Shown piece by piece: positions 7,902 to 16,974 of a stretch of DNA of 61,021 bases. Below the pieces are notes generated by a model that was not told the DNA's origin, made no database searches, and saw only the letters and a list, made by a program, of their open reading frames with translations. Source of the DNA: Paenibacillus phocaeensis (GTDB lineage Bacteria > Bacillota > Bacilli > Paenibacillales > Paenibacillaceae); contig NZ_FCOQ01000038.1 of assembly GCF_900021165.1 (NCBI RefSeq), forward strand, positions 1,653 through 62,673, in the 5' to 3' direction. The position numbers and the translations under genes are program-made. Position 1 is the first letter of the stretch; the number at the start of each line of letters is the position of its first letter.

Positions 7902-9308
7902 ATGCGTCCGATCTCCACCAAGTCTGAAAATCCCGCCGCGCCGGCTTCCTTGCCTCCCCTCGCCAACGAAGGCTTGTTAACGGCATTGCTCGCTGTTGCG
8001 GTCGTGCTGGTCATCATGAACACGGCGATGTTTAACCTGGCGCTGCCGGATGTCACGGAATCCTTTCATTTATCGGCAGCGATCTCATCCCTGATCGTCA
8101 CCGGCTATTCCATCATGTTCGCTATCTCGTCCATCACGTTCAGCCGTCTGTCGGACTTCCTGCCGATTCGCCGGTTGCTGGCAATTGGACTTACGACGCT
8201 TGGGATCGCCGCTGTCGCCGGATTGTTCAGCCCGAGCTTCTGGATGCTGCTCGCGGTTCGCGTGGTTCAGGCATCGGGTGCAGGTGCGGTCGTCTCACTG
8301 TCGCTCGTGACCTTATCCCGCTACGTGCCTATCGAACGACGCGGCAAAGCGATGGCCTTGATTATGTCGGCCGTCTCGCTGGGTCTGGGCCTCGGCCCCG
8401 TTGCCGGCGGCGCAATCGTTGAATACTTCGGATGGAGATATCTGTTCGTGATCACGGCATTCACGCTGTTATTAGTGCCGCTGTTTCTTCGGCATATCCC
8501 GCGGGAACAGCCGGTTCGGGGGGCGTTCGACACCCCGGGCGCCCTATTTGTGGCGGTCGGCACGACCGGTCTGCTGCTGTTTCTGACCGAACATTCCTGG
8601 CTGGCACTGGCCTTCGGCGCGGCGGCAATGATCCTGTTCGTCTGGAGAATCCGCACTGCCTCCGACCCGTTCGTCTCCCCTGCGTTGTTCCGCAACGGGT
8701 CTTACCTCGCCTTGTCGATCGTCGGCATCGCCGCCTATTTGTGCAGCTTCGCTACCTTGTTTTTGCTGCCGCAAATTTTGGTGCATCAGTTTGGATTAAC
8801 CGCCAGCCATGCCGGAATGATCATCTTCCCGGGCTCAATCCTCGCGATGGTCGCTTCGCGCAGAGTCGGCTCCGTCATTGATCGTCACGGCAACGGCGCG
8901 ATTTTACGGTACGTTCCGCTGCTCGTGCTCAGCTCCATGATCCTGTTCGCCTTGTTCAGCGGGCAATCCTGGTTAGCCATCCTGTTCATCTATATGCTGA
9001 TCAGCTTAGGATTTACAATGCTCTCAAGCAGCGTATCCAACGAAATCTCCCGTATTTTGCCGGCATCTCAGGTGGGTTCGGGAATGGGGCTTTACCAGCT
9101 TCTGCAGTTCTTCAGCGGCGCCTTTAGCGTTGCCATGGCCTCCAGTGCAATGGAATGGCAGCACGGTCTCTCGCTGTCTGCAGCCTACTCCAACATTTTC
9201 TGGGGACTCATGGTGATGGCGCTGCTCGCCCTCGGCTCGTCATTTGTTTATTTGCGCAGCATGGCCATAAAAGGAAGATCGCAGCAAGGCACCTCTTTTG
9301 AAGTGTAA
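7902..9308 (+). CDS. MFS drug-resistance-type transporter (DHA2-like, 14 TM)
   Basis: A 468-residue membrane protein with about 14 hydrophobic segments. It has MFS features: LPDVTESFHLSAAISSLIVTGYSIMFA in the first segments, the loop RLSDFLPIRRLL (motif A-like) and LGLGLGPVAGGAIVEYFGWRYLF (the motif C region typical of antiporters that expel substrate). Homologues in this group expel drugs or dyes using the proton gradient. It is under the promoter and palindrome at 7814-7867 and divergent from the ArsR-type regulator, so an inducible resistance pump is the likely role. The ATG at 7902 has GAGGGAG rather far upstream (about 13 bases). The substrate cannot be told. Confidence 0.87.
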   Translation: MRPISTKSENPAAPASLPPLANEGLLTALLAVAVVLVIMNTAMFNLALPDVTESFHLSAAISSLIVTGYSIMFAISSITFSRLSDFLPIRRLLAIGLTTLGIAAVAGLFSPSFWMLLAVRVVQASGAGAVVSLSLVTLSRYVPIERRGKAMALIMSAVSLGLGLGPVAGGAIVEYFGWRYLFVITAFTLLLVPLFLRHIPREQPVRGAFDTPGALFVAVGTTGLLLFLTEHSWLALAFGAAAMILFVWRIRTASDPFVSPALFRNGSYLALSIVGIAAYLCSFATLFLLPQILVHQFGLTASHAGMIIFPGSILAMVASRRVGSVIDRHGNGAILRYVPLLVLSSMILFALFSGQSWLAILFIYMLISLGFTMLSSSVSNEISRILPASQVGSGMGLYQLLQFFSGAFSVAMASSAMEWQHGLSLSAAYSNIFWGLMVMALLALGSSFVYLRSMAIKGRSQQGTSFEV

Positions 9309-9325
9309 ACTGGTTGAATATAATG

Positions 9326-9383
9326 AAACCCCCTGGGGCTGCAAACGGAACAAATGCTTTCCGCAGCCACCCCAGGGGTTTTG
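9326..9383. terminator. Bidirectional terminator between convergent genes
   Basis: AAACCCCCTGGGGCTGC and GCAGCCACCCCAGGGGTTTT form a long hairpin, with a T-run on the plus side and an A-run that becomes a T-run on the minus strand. It sits between the MFS gene and the convergent ABC permease gene and can end both transcripts. Confidence 0.85.
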
Positions 9384-9407
9384 CTGTTGTTCAAGGACAT
9401 CCCGGAC

Positions 9408-11942
9408 TTACTCGGCTTCCCGTAATCTCTCCACAATCGTGGCTTGAGACATCCTCCGGTAAGAGGACAAGGTCACGATCATAGCCATCCCAAGGAGCAG
9501 CGCCAACATACCGGCCATCGGCAACGGACTCATTCGGAAATCCGTAAACGCCATTCCGTTAGCGATCCCCTTGGCTACCCCATACGTTAATCCCATGCCC
9601 GCCGTACCCACGATCAGGCCGGTCAGCAATATGCTATAGAGGCCTTCCAGCACGAGCATCGATTTGAGTTGTTTCCGGGTCATGCCAACGCTCTCTAAAA
9701 TGGCGAATTCGCCCCTTCTTGACCACATGCCCGTAATCACCGTATTGATATAATTTAGGATTCCAATCAAGCCAATCACCACGCTCAGGCCGTAGCCGAT
9801 CGTTTGAAAGACGCGGATGAAACCTTGCATCTCCTCCTTATAGTCCTCCCGCGACTTCACAATTAAGCTGGGACTAGACGCCGTGAAGGATTTCACCGCC
9901 GATTCCGCTTCACCGAGTTTGGCCGGATCGACGTGGAGGGTCACGGACAAAAGGATCGGATCCTTCACCGACTTCACGAACTCGTCCGCCGGCCAAAACA
10001 CCTTAAAGCCCCCAACGGTGTAGTATTGGGTCCCCGCTGCATACAGCGCATCCGAACTTAATACCGCCATCACCTCGTAGCTCTTGTGGATTCCGTCGAA
10101 CCGGATTGGGTCGCCCGGCTGATAATAACGGGCATAATGATCGGAGCTCAGCAACGCTTCCGACACCAGCACATAATCGCCTGAAGCGAACTTGTCCCGA
10201 TCAAACGTCCCGGCGACGATATCCTTAGGTTCGATCACCTCATACCACCCGGGATCCAGGCCATGGAGTTGCAAATCGACAGCCTTATTTTTTAGAATCC
10301 AAGACATGGGGGACTCCTCGGGAGCTTCCGTCTTCGACAGAGGTTCAATGACACGTTGGATCTTCTCGTTCAACGGCAGTGAAGCCATACGGTAGTACAC
10401 TTTGTCCGCGCTCATTACGCCATCGATTTGACTTAACATCCGTGCGAACTCTTCCGTCAAGGCGGCGTTATCGGGAGCCGGGACATCCCCTCGGCCGCCG
10501 ACCTCCTCCTTGATCACGAAATCCCCCGTAATAAAGCTGTTTAAATATTTATTGACGCTAAACGAAGAAATGACCGTATGAATCACGCTGAACAAAATCA
10601 GGCTTAACGACAAGGAGGCCAGCATAAGCAGCAGTTTCTTTTTGGATCGAAACAGATTCGCGAAAGCCATACGCGTGAGCTTAGCCCCCTGCGACGAACG
10701 TTTTACCTTTCGGCCCAAGCCCCGCCCCTCGTTCCCGGCGAGACCCGAATATTTCACGGCTTCGACCGGGGAAATTCGCGACGCAGTGCGCCCCGGTTTA
10801 CTGGCAGCGATCCGTACGGTCAGATAGGCAAAGAGAGCCGCCACGATAAAGATCAAAGGGTTGCCGGAGCTCACCGTCTCCTCCGTTGCTTCGCTGGATA
10901 ATCCGCCGATCAGCGGCATCAGCCACACCCCCGTTCCGTATCCTAGAGCCAATCCAATGGGAAGGCCCACCAGATAGAGAAGGTTCGCTTGCTTGGAAAC
11001 GACACGTTTGAGCTGGCGCGGAGTGGTACCGATGGTTTTCAAGAGACCGTAAAACTTAATGTCCCGTACGACAGAAATATGAAAAATGTTGTAGATCAGC
11101 AAATAACCGCTGACCATGATGATGAGGATTAAGACGAGGAAAGCCGCTACGCTCGTCGGATCTTCCTCCAGGCCGACGCTGCTATAGGCCCAGTTCACCC
11201 CGTATGGAGCATCTATTCCGGTATCCGACAGTACCTTTTGCAGCTTCTTCTCAATCCCAAAGGAATGGTCAAACATGACATCCAGCCGAATCGTATTCAC
11301 GTAACTGCCCGTTTTCCGAGTCTGCTCCGGATCCAGCCGGGATAGGTGTTGCTGGACGAAAGCTTCCGATACGAATGCCATCCCCGCCATCGACAAGTTT
11401 CGGTCCGCCGGAAAATACCCTGCCAACACAAACTCCTCCGTCACCGCTTGTCCGTCGATATCCAGATCCAGCTTCACCCGGGCCCCCAGTTCATGGGGGA
11501 CACCCAGCAAATCAAGCACCCAGGTACTCGTCGCAATCCCTTTTCCCTCGGTTGGCAAACCGCCTTCCTCGAATCGGATGAAGCTGTGTTTGGCCTCGTT
11601 CTCGTCGATTTGATCAACTTCCAGCGCCGTGCCGCGAAAGACATCGCTGGTTGCTCGGCCGACCAATACGGATTGGCCGTATTCCTTGATCAACGGATGC
11701 TGCCGGAGCTTCTCCGCCTCGGCGGGGGTAAGGTATTTGAAGCTGCCGTGATAATCCCCGCCGGCCGTCTTCATCTTGGTTAACTGCATCGATTCATTAA
11801 TGCTGAATGCCATTGTAAACACCGAAGTGAGCAGCAGCGTCGTTAGCACAATGGCACTGACGATGATCGCATTTCGCGGCAGATTCGCCTTCAGACTTCG
11901 ATTGACGATCGTCGTAACCCCGGTTCGGTTAGTCGCTGACAT
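9408..11942 (-). CDS. FtsX/MacB-type ABC permease with two FtsX domains
   Basis: About 844 residues. One membrane segment lies near the N-terminus (NAIIVSAIVLTTLLLTSVFT), a large extracellular region follows, then an FtsX-like membrane domain (residues about 255-400), another segment near 450, a second extracellular domain, and a second FtsX domain at the C-terminus. It pairs with the ATPase gene just upstream; the ATG chosen (11942) overlaps the ATPase stop by 14 bases and excludes 33 residues that merely re-read the ATPase end. Such permeases, with a linked two-component system, usually handle peptide antibiotics or envelope stress signals. Specificity is not visible. Confidence 0.88.
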   Translation of the reverse strand: MSATNRTGVTTIVNRSLKANLPRNAIIVSAIVLTTLLLTSVFTMAFSINESMQLTKMKTAGGDYHGSFKYLTPAEAEKLRQHPLIKEYGQSVLVGRATSDVFRGTALEVDQIDENEAKHSFIRFEEGGLPTEGKGIATSTWVLDLLGVPHELGARVKLDLDIDGQAVTEEFVLAGYFPADRNLSMAGMAFVSEAFVQQHLSRLDPEQTRKTGSYVNTIRLDVMFDHSFGIEKKLQKVLSDTGIDAPYGVNWAYSSVGLEEDPTSVAAFLVLILIIMVSGYLLIYNIFHISVVRDIKFYGLLKTIGTTPRQLKRVVSKQANLLYLVGLPIGLALGYGTGVWLMPLIGGLSSEATEETVSSGNPLIFIVAALFAYLTVRIAASKPGRTASRISPVEAVKYSGLAGNEGRGLGRKVKRSSQGAKLTRMAFANLFRSKKKLLLMLASLSLSLILFSVIHTVISSFSVNKYLNSFITGDFVIKEEVGGRGDVPAPDNAALTEEFARMLSQIDGVMSADKVYYRMASLPLNEKIQRVIEPLSKTEAPEESPMSWILKNKAVDLQLHGLDPGWYEVIEPKDIVAGTFDRDKFASGDYVLVSEALLSSDHYARYYQPGDPIRFDGIHKSYEVMAVLSSDALYAAGTQYYTVGGFKVFWPADEFVKSVKDPILLSVTLHVDPAKLGEAESAVKSFTASSPSLIVKSREDYKEEMQGFIRVFQTIGYGLSVVIGLIGILNYINTVITGMWSRRGEFAILESVGMTRKQLKSMLVLEGLYSILLTGLIVGTAGMGLTYGVAKGIANGMAFTDFRMSPLPMAGMLALLLGMAMIVTLSSYRRMSQATIVERLREAE

Positions 11943-12642
11943 CCGGCGCCCCCGCCTCTCTTCCGGCTTGTCCTGAACGGCTGACGATTCGGCCGTCCTC
12001 GATCCGCACGATTCGATCCGCGGTAAGCGCGATCTCCTCATTGTGCGTAATCATGACCATCGTCTGGTGGAACCGCTCGTTCATCAGCTTCAGCAGGACC
12101 ATCACTTCCTGACTCGTTTTACTGTCCAGGTTGCCGGTCGGCTCGTCCGCCAATACGATGGAAGGCTTGGTAGCCAGCGCCCGGGCGATCGCCACCCGCT
12201 GCTGCTGTCCGCCGGACAGATTCGCCGGCAGATGATGCACCTTATCGGACAACCCAAGCGCCGCGATCACTTGATCCACATGCTCCTGATCCACGCGAGC
12301 GCCGTCCAGCTCAATCGGCAGCACGATATTTTCGTACACATTCAAAATGGGAATCAGATTGTAGCTTTGAAACACGAAGCCAACCGACCGTCTCCGAAAG
12401 ATCGTCATCTTCTCGTCATTCATGGCATAAATCTCGTTTCCGTCCACGTGCACCTTGCCTTCAGTAGGGCGATCCAGCCCGCCCAGCATGTGGAGCAGCG
12501 TGCTTTTTCCACTGCCGCTTGTGCCCACGATCGCGACGAATTCGCCTTTATCCACGCTCAGCGTAATGCCGTTCAGCGCCTGGACGGCGTTCGACCCTTG
12601 GCCATATCTTTTCTTCAACCCTTCAACTTGCAGGATCGGCAT
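11929..12642 (-). CDS. ABC transporter ATPase (LolD/MacB type)
   Basis: A 237-residue ATPase: Walker A GTSGSGKS, Q-loop VFQSYNLIP, signature LSGGQQQRVAIARAL, Walker B IVLADEPTGNLD and switch histidine in ITHNEE. The SGKSTLLHMLGGLDRPTEG and DEPTGNLDS stretches are typical of the MacB/LolD/BceA group that works with FtsX-type permeases. It overlaps the permease gene by 14 bases and has its own leader with an inverted repeat and a GGGAGG ribosome-binding site, 120 bases after the sensor kinase gene. Confidence 0.92.
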   Translation of the reverse strand: MPILQVEGLKKRYGQGSNAVQALNGITLSVDKGEFVAIVGTSGSGKSTLLHMLGGLDRPTEGKVHVDGNEIYAMNDEKMTIFRRRSVGFVFQSYNLIPILNVYENIVLPIELDGARVDQEHVDQVIAALGLSDKVHHLPANLSGGQQQRVAIARALATKPSIVLADEPTGNLDSKTSQEVMVLLKLMNERFHQTMVMITHNEEIALTADRIVRIEDGRIVSRSGQAGREAGAPDVSD

Positions 12643-12669
12643 GCCGGTTTCTACCTCCCTATATATAAA

Positions 12670-12692
12670 TCCTGTACTTGTTTCGTACAGGA
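12670..12692 (-). promoter_or_regulatory. Inverted repeat before the ABC genes, likely response-regulator site
   Basis: A perfect 8-base inverted repeat, TCCTGTAC-N7-GTACAGGA, lies just upstream of a TATATA -10-like box and the GGGAGG ribosome-binding site of the ATPase gene. There is no good -35 box; the repeat occupies that position. Activator sites often replace a weak -35, so the OmpR-type regulator encoded upstream is the obvious candidate to bind it. Hairpin formation in RNA is an alternative, but no T-run follows. Confidence 0.6.
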
Positions 12693-12762
12693 CTTAATGT
12701 AGCAGAACAATCTTACGGCCGGATGTCCGAAAAATAACAGGTTCGACATAATCCCCGATCCC

Positions 12763-13890
12763 TTACAGGCTGGGCAAAAATAAAGAGAAAACCGAACCTT
12801 CGCCGGGCTTGGACGACACTTTGATGTATCCGCCCTGAGCTGCAAGGATCTCCCGGGCCAGATACAATCCGATCCCAACGCCTTCGTATTGGGCGACTTG
12901 CGGGCTGCGATAAAATCGCTTGAAGATCTCGTTCCATTCTTGCTCCGCGATGCCCATCCCCTGATCGGCGACATCGATGCGGACGAACATTTCCCCCGCA
13001 AGCACCGAAATTTGGATGCCGCTCCCGGCGGGGCTGTATTTGACCGCATTTTCCAACAGGTTGAACAAGGCTTCCCCCGTCCATTTGGGATCATGTCTTG
13101 CCGAGACTTCGGGATCGCAATCCAAGGCGATTTCAATGCCTTTGCGTTCTGCAGCCGCATAAACCTGCGAGACCGCTTGCGTGATCGTTGGGATCAGCGG
13201 GGGCGTTACGTTGGTTTGCAGAGTGATCATCCCCGTCTCAAGCCGAGACATTTTGACCAGGGACCCGATCAGCCAATCGAGCTTGGCGGCCTGGGACTTG
13301 ATCTGCGCCGCATACTGGCGGGCCTCCTCGTCCAGTTCCGGGATTTCCGTCAGCAGTTCCCCGTACAGTATGATGCTGGACAGCGGCGTTTTCGTCTGAT
13401 GCGAAATATCGGAGAGCAGCGTCTGAAGCCGGCTGCGCTCCGCTTCGACTTGCCCTTCGCGCGCCCGGGCGAGCTCGACATAACGGAACACCTTGTTCTC
13501 GAGCGCGGAAAGCTCCGTCTCCTCATAGCCGGTGAGACGCGGGTGACCGGCGATCGCCGTATCGACGATATCATACGCTGCCCGAATAGCAGTTGCGGAT
13601 CTCACCCGCAGTGTCCGGACGAAAGAGCCGGCAACGAAGAGCAACGCTGCGCCGAAGCCTACAGGAAGCCACAGCGGCGGGGCAAAGATTTCCCCGGACC
13701 AAGCCCAGACCGCCAGCGGATAGCCGAGCACTAGGAGGACAAACAACGCTCCGTACGCCGCATATAATTTCCCGAAGGCCAAGGGGTTCCGCCCCGCGAT
13801 GCCGGCTTGTCCCTCAGATTGCAGAAGGAGGCGGCGACCTGCGGCATCGACACGTCCGCTCCCGCTAACGGATTCCTCGCCGGTTGTCAT
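12763..13890 (-). CDS. Two-component sensor histidine kinase
   Basis: About 375 residues: two membrane segments near residues 55-105 with a very short extracytoplasmic loop, a linker, the dimerisation/phosphoacceptor helix with H-box SDISHQTKTPLSS, and the ATPase domain with N-box LFNLLENAVKYSP, G1 VADQGMGI and G2 EGVGIGLYLAREIL. The short loop suggests an intramembrane sensor, which commonly takes its signal through a partner ABC transporter. The ATG at 13890 overlaps the regulator stop (ATGA), so the two genes are translationally coupled; a longer reading from 13950 lacks support. Confidence 0.9.
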   Translation of the reverse strand: MTTGEESVSGSGRVDAAGRRLLLQSEGQAGIAGRNPLAFGKLYAAYGALFVLLVLGYPLAVWAWSGEIFAPPLWLPVGFGAALLFVAGSFVRTLRVRSATAIRAAYDIVDTAIAGHPRLTGYEETELSALENKVFRYVELARAREGQVEAERSRLQTLLSDISHQTKTPLSSIILYGELLTEIPELDEEARQYAAQIKSQAAKLDWLIGSLVKMSRLETGMITLQTNVTPPLIPTITQAVSQVYAAAERKGIEIALDCDPEVSARHDPKWTGEALFNLLENAVKYSPAGSGIQISVLAGEMFVRIDVADQGMGIAEQEWNEIFKRFYRSPQVAQYEGVGIGLYLAREILAAQGGYIKVSSKPGEGSVFSLFLPSL

Positions 13891-14579
13891 GCCTGCACCT
13901 CCGCCGCATCGGTCCAGACATAACCTAAACCGTATACCGTTTTGATCCATTTGGGCGCGGAGGGATCGTCCTCGACTTTGGCTCGCAATCGCTTGATGGT
14001 GACGGTTAGCGCATTTTCATCCACAAATTGGGCTTCTTGCCCCCAGACAAGGTAGATCAATTGATCTCGCGTCAGGATTTGTCCACGGTGGTTCACCAGA
14101 GCTCTCAGCAGCTTCTGCTCCGTCACGCTAAGCGACAGGGGGGCGCCCCCCTTGCGGTAATCCATTTTTCCGAAATCCAGCGCCAGAGCGCCGATATTCA
14201 CTTTATCCTCGCGTTCCGGATCGCAGCGCCGCAGCACGGCCATCACCCGAGACCGCAGCACCATCAGACTGAACGGCTTCGTGATGTAGTCATCCCCGCC
14301 CAATTCGAAGCCCATCACGATATCGGACTCCATGTCATTGGCGGTCAGGAAGATCACGGGGAGCCGCGAAGTCTCCCGGAGCTTGGCGCAGAAATCCAAG
14401 CCGCTCCCGTCCGGCAATCTGACGTCCAGCAACACCAGATCAATCCCTCCCGCCGCAAGCCTTGCTTCCGCCCCCGCCAAATCATAAGCCTGTTCCACGG
14501 CCATTCCGTCCCGCGCCAAGGTCAGCGCGATCCCTTTGTTTAAGCCCGCGTCATCTTCTACGATCAGAATCCTCGTCAT
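13887..14579 (-). CDS. OmpR-family response regulator
   Basis: A 230-residue regulator. The receiver domain has the acidic pair EDD near residue 8, phosphoacceptor Asp in LVLLDVRLPDGSG, and the conserved FLTANDMESD and DDYITKPFS (Lys near 101). The C-terminal winged helix includes LSLSVTEQKLLRALVNHRGQ and NALTVTIKRLRAKVEDD. It is first in a regulator-kinase pair and lies upstream of an ABC ATPase/permease pair, so it probably controls those genes through the inverted repeat at 12670-12692. Confidence 0.93.
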   Translation of the reverse strand: MTRILIVEDDAGLNKGIALTLARDGMAVEQAYDLAGAEARLAAGGIDLVLLDVRLPDGSGLDFCAKLRETSRLPVIFLTANDMESDIVMGFELGGDDYITKPFSLMVLRSRVMAVLRRCDPEREDKVNIGALALDFGKMDYRKGGAPLSLSVTEQKLLRALVNHRGQILTRDQLIYLVWGQEAQFVDENALTVTIKRLRAKVEDDPSAPKWIKTVYGLGYVWTDAAEVQA

Positions 14580-14675
14580 GATCTCAGGTCTTCCCTTCTT
14601 CCGGTCATTCCTACATGCCGATTATACATGAACATGCCCCCGAAACAATGTATCATCGATGACAAAGATAACAAC

Positions 14676-14712
14676 AAACGCCGCAAACCTGTGTGCAGGC
14701 AGCGGCGTTTTT
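14676..14712 (-). terminator. Terminator downstream of sdaAA
   Basis: AAACGCCGC and GCGGCGTTT form the stem around a loop that itself contains CCTG/CAGG. On the minus strand it is followed by a T-rich stretch, ending the serine dehydratase operon. Confidence 0.75.
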
Positions 14713-14731
14713 AAGCTAGACGAGTTGTTCA

Positions 14732-15613
14732 TTATTTCTTCCGGTTCCGCAGCTCCTTCATGATCTTGCGGCCGGTTGGCGTTTGTGCCAGCCCGCCCTG
14801 CGCGGTCTCGCGGTGGCGGCTGGGCATCGCCGAGCCGACCTCCAGCATCACGTCGATGACTTCGTCCGACGGAATTGCGCTGCGCACGCCGGCCAGCGCC
14901 ATATCGGCGGCGGCCAGCGCGTTCACCGCACCGAAGCCGTTGCGCACGATGCAGGGAATTTCCACCAGGCCGCCGACGGGATCGCAGATCAACCCTAGCG
15001 TATTCTTCAGCGCGAGGCCGACGGCATGCACCGCCTGCTCCGGCGTCCCTCCGCGCAGCTCGACCATCGCCCCGGCCGCCATCCCGATCGCCGACCCGAT
15101 TTCCGCCTGACATCCGCCTTCCGCGCCGGAAATAAACGAATTGTTGGCGATCACGTAGCCGATGGCTCCGGCGCAAAACAACCCGCGCACCAGGTGCTCA
15201 TCCTCCCAGCCGAAGCGTTCCTGGGCACTGACGAACACGCCCGGAATGATGCCGCAGGAGCCCGCCGTCGGCGTGGCCACGATCCGGCCCATCGAGGCGT
15301 TGACCTCGGACACCGCCAGTGCGTAAGCCATGGCCTGGCAGGCGATATCGCCGACGGAAGCCTCCCCGCGCTCGCGATAGGTCTCAACTCGTTTGGCGTC
15401 ACCGCCCGTCAGGCCGCTTGTCGAGACGATATCCTCCGTCAAACCTTTGCGTACCGCCGATTTCATGATTTGATAGTACTCGCCCATTACAGCCAAAATT
15501 TCCGTTTCCGATTGCCCGCTCTCCGCCGCCTGGTCCTGAATCATAATTCCGGAAATGGTCTGGGATTCCCGGTCACACAACGCGACCAACTCCCGTAAAT
15601 TGCTAAAGCGCAT
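14732..15613 (-). CDS. sdaAA: L-serine dehydratase, iron-sulfur, alpha subunit
   Basis: A 293-residue subunit of the two-chain, [4Fe-4S]-dependent L-serine dehydratase, which converts L-serine to pyruvate and ammonia. The alpha chain carries the cluster and substrate site: TAGSCGIIPGVF, a central FISGAEGGCQAEIGSA, and ICDPVGGLVEIPCIVRN contain the conserved cysteines. It follows sdaAB by 16 bases and shares its glycine-riboswitch leader. Length and motifs match the Bacillus enzyme. The ATG is preceded by GGAGAG. Confidence 0.95.
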   Translation of the reverse strand: MRFSNLRELVALCDRESQTISGIMIQDQAAESGQSETEILAVMGEYYQIMKSAVRKGLTEDIVSTSGLTGGDAKRVETYRERGEASVGDIACQAMAYALAVSEVNASMGRIVATPTAGSCGIIPGVFVSAQERFGWEDEHLVRGLFCAGAIGYVIANNSFISGAEGGCQAEIGSAIGMAAGAMVELRGGTPEQAVHAVGLALKNTLGLICDPVGGLVEIPCIVRNGFGAVNALAAADMALAGVRSAIPSDEVIDVMLEVGSAMPSRHRETAQGGLAQTPTGRKIMKELRNRKK

Positions 15614-15629
15614 CCCGCTCTCTCCTTTC

Positions 15630-16301
15630 CTATCGTGTCAAATCAATAGAGACCACCTGGTTGACATGCTCCAGCGATTCAATCGCCTGCACGAGTTCCG
15701 GCGGAATCGACGAGTCGGCTTCCACCACGGTCAGCGCCTCGCCCGTGCGTCCTTTCCGGTCGGTGATCATGTACCCGATGTTGACGTACTCCCGGCTGAA
15801 CAAGGCGGTGATTCCTGCCAACACCCCTTGGCGGTCGTCATGGAAGATCACCAGTGTCGGCAGCTCGCCCGAGCTTTTCACCTCAAAGCCGTCGATGTTG
15901 CGGATCACGATCGTTCCACCGCCGATGGAAGCGCCCGTTACCTCCGTATGCCGGCCATCAGAGCCGGTCAGCGTGATTTTCACCGTATTCGGATGGGCTC
16001 CCGGCAGAACCCCCGTGGAGAACACCACCTCTATCCCCTGCTCGGCAGCGTCCTGCAGCGAATGACGGATCCGTTCGTCGTCCGTTTGATAGTCGAGAAT
16101 GCCGCCGACCACAGCCAGGTCGGTCCCGTGTCCGCTGTACGTTTCGGCAAAAGAGCCGTAGAAGCAAATCGCTGCCTTGGCCGGCAGGCCTCCAAACCGT
16201 TGCCGGGCAAATCGTCCAATCCGCACCGCGCCGGCCGTATGCGAGCTGGAAGGCCCGATCATCGCGGGACCGATAATGGAGAATACATTTTTGAAACGCA
16301 T
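15630..16301 (-). CDS. sdaAB: L-serine dehydratase, iron-sulfur, beta subunit
   Basis: About 223 residues. The first part has GPAMIGPSSSHTAGAVRIG, the conserved serine-binding loop of the beta subunit, and the C-terminal 75 residues form an ACT domain (TLVIFHDDRQGVLAGITALF onward), a usual site of amino-acid regulation. The ATG at 16301 is chosen because AGGAGAGGTG lies at good distance; ten extra upstream codons have no support. It is first in the sdaAB-sdaAA operon and sits behind a tandem glycine riboswitch and a promoter at 16636-16664. Confidence 0.93.
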   Translation of the reverse strand: MRFKNVFSIIGPAMIGPSSSHTAGAVRIGRFARQRFGGLPAKAAICFYGSFAETYSGHGTDLAVVGGILDYQTDDERIRHSLQDAAEQGIEVVFSTGVLPGAHPNTVKITLTGSDGRHTEVTGASIGGGTIVIRNIDGFEVKSSGELPTLVIFHDDRQGVLAGITALFSREYVNIGYMITDRKGRTGEALTVVEADSSIPPELVQAIESLEHVNQVVSIDLTR

Positions 16302-16353
16302 GGATTCACCTCTCCTTTTGTTCGGAAACAAGATAACCCACCAGCCCGGGACG

Positions 16354-16400
16354 GAAAAAGAGACAGGTCAAAAAGGCCGCTGCCCTTTCGCTCTGTCCCC
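16354..16400 (-). terminator. Terminator overlapping the glycine riboswitch second aptamer
   Basis: On the minus strand GGGACAG can pair with CTGTCTC (one G-U pair), followed by TTTTT. The 5' arm belongs to the end of the second glycine aptamer, so glycine-bound aptamer and terminator exclude each other. That arrangement makes an ON switch: glycine would allow read-through into sdaAB. Confidence 0.65.
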
Positions 16401-16610
16401 GTTACCTGAAAGTTTAATGTTCCCGGTTACGCCTTGATCCGGGATCCATGTACCTCTTGGGTGGCTGATCGCTCTCTCCAGAGTGGCGTCCGATCATGGT
16501 CCTTGTACCTGAGAGATTCGGCTGCCGGCTTGCAGGGCCGACCCTTTGCTCCTTCGGTGCCGCTCTTTGGCTCGTCCTTCCGGCCGAACCTGCGGACTCT
16601 CCCATCATCC
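16391..16610 (-). ncRNA. Tandem glycine riboswitch
   Basis: Read on the minus strand, two successive glycine aptamers are seen. The first begins GGGAGAGTCC, contains GCACCGAAGGAGCAA and ends with CTCTCAGGTACAAGGACC. The second begins CTCTGGAGAG, contains CACCCAAGAGGTA and ends with CTTTCAGGTAACGGGGACAG. These are the conserved blocks of the gcvT-type element. It precedes serine dehydratase genes rather than the glycine-cleavage operon. Confidence 0.93.
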
Positions 16611-16635
16611 TCATTCGCCTGTATGAATTGTATTA

Positions 16636-16664
16636 ATGTAAAACGAAGTTAGCAAGATGTCAAG
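16636..16664 (-). promoter_or_regulatory. Sigma-A promoter of the riboswitch-sda operon
   Basis: A perfect -35 box TTGACA (16659-16664 on the minus strand) and a -10 box TACATT (16636-16641) are 17 bases apart, so transcription would start around 16628, a few bases before the first glycine aptamer. Confidence 0.75.
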
Positions 16665-16974
16665 ATAACTTACATAACATTACGTATTTCGTCAATCTAT
16701 TCTAGTCCTATTTTCCTATTTTTATGTGAAAATATGGTTATTTTTCATATCGAACCACTTGTATCCTTAATTTTACAGATATATACTATCTCCAATAACT
16801 CCAGATTTTACCTTTCGAGCGATAAATGGTTGAAAATAAGTGCACTCCGTGTCAGCTTTCCTTCACATCAGGATGACTTGCTTATCCGTTACCCTCACCC
16901 TTCACAGCCGGCTTCAACTTCTCATCCACCATGGCTTACCCGCATTTGCATCCCTGACTTCGATTAAGGAGGTG

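Noticed and set aside
10192..10395. Small plus-strand frames inside the ABC permease gene
   Set aside because: Shadows of the permease on the other strand with no independent signals.
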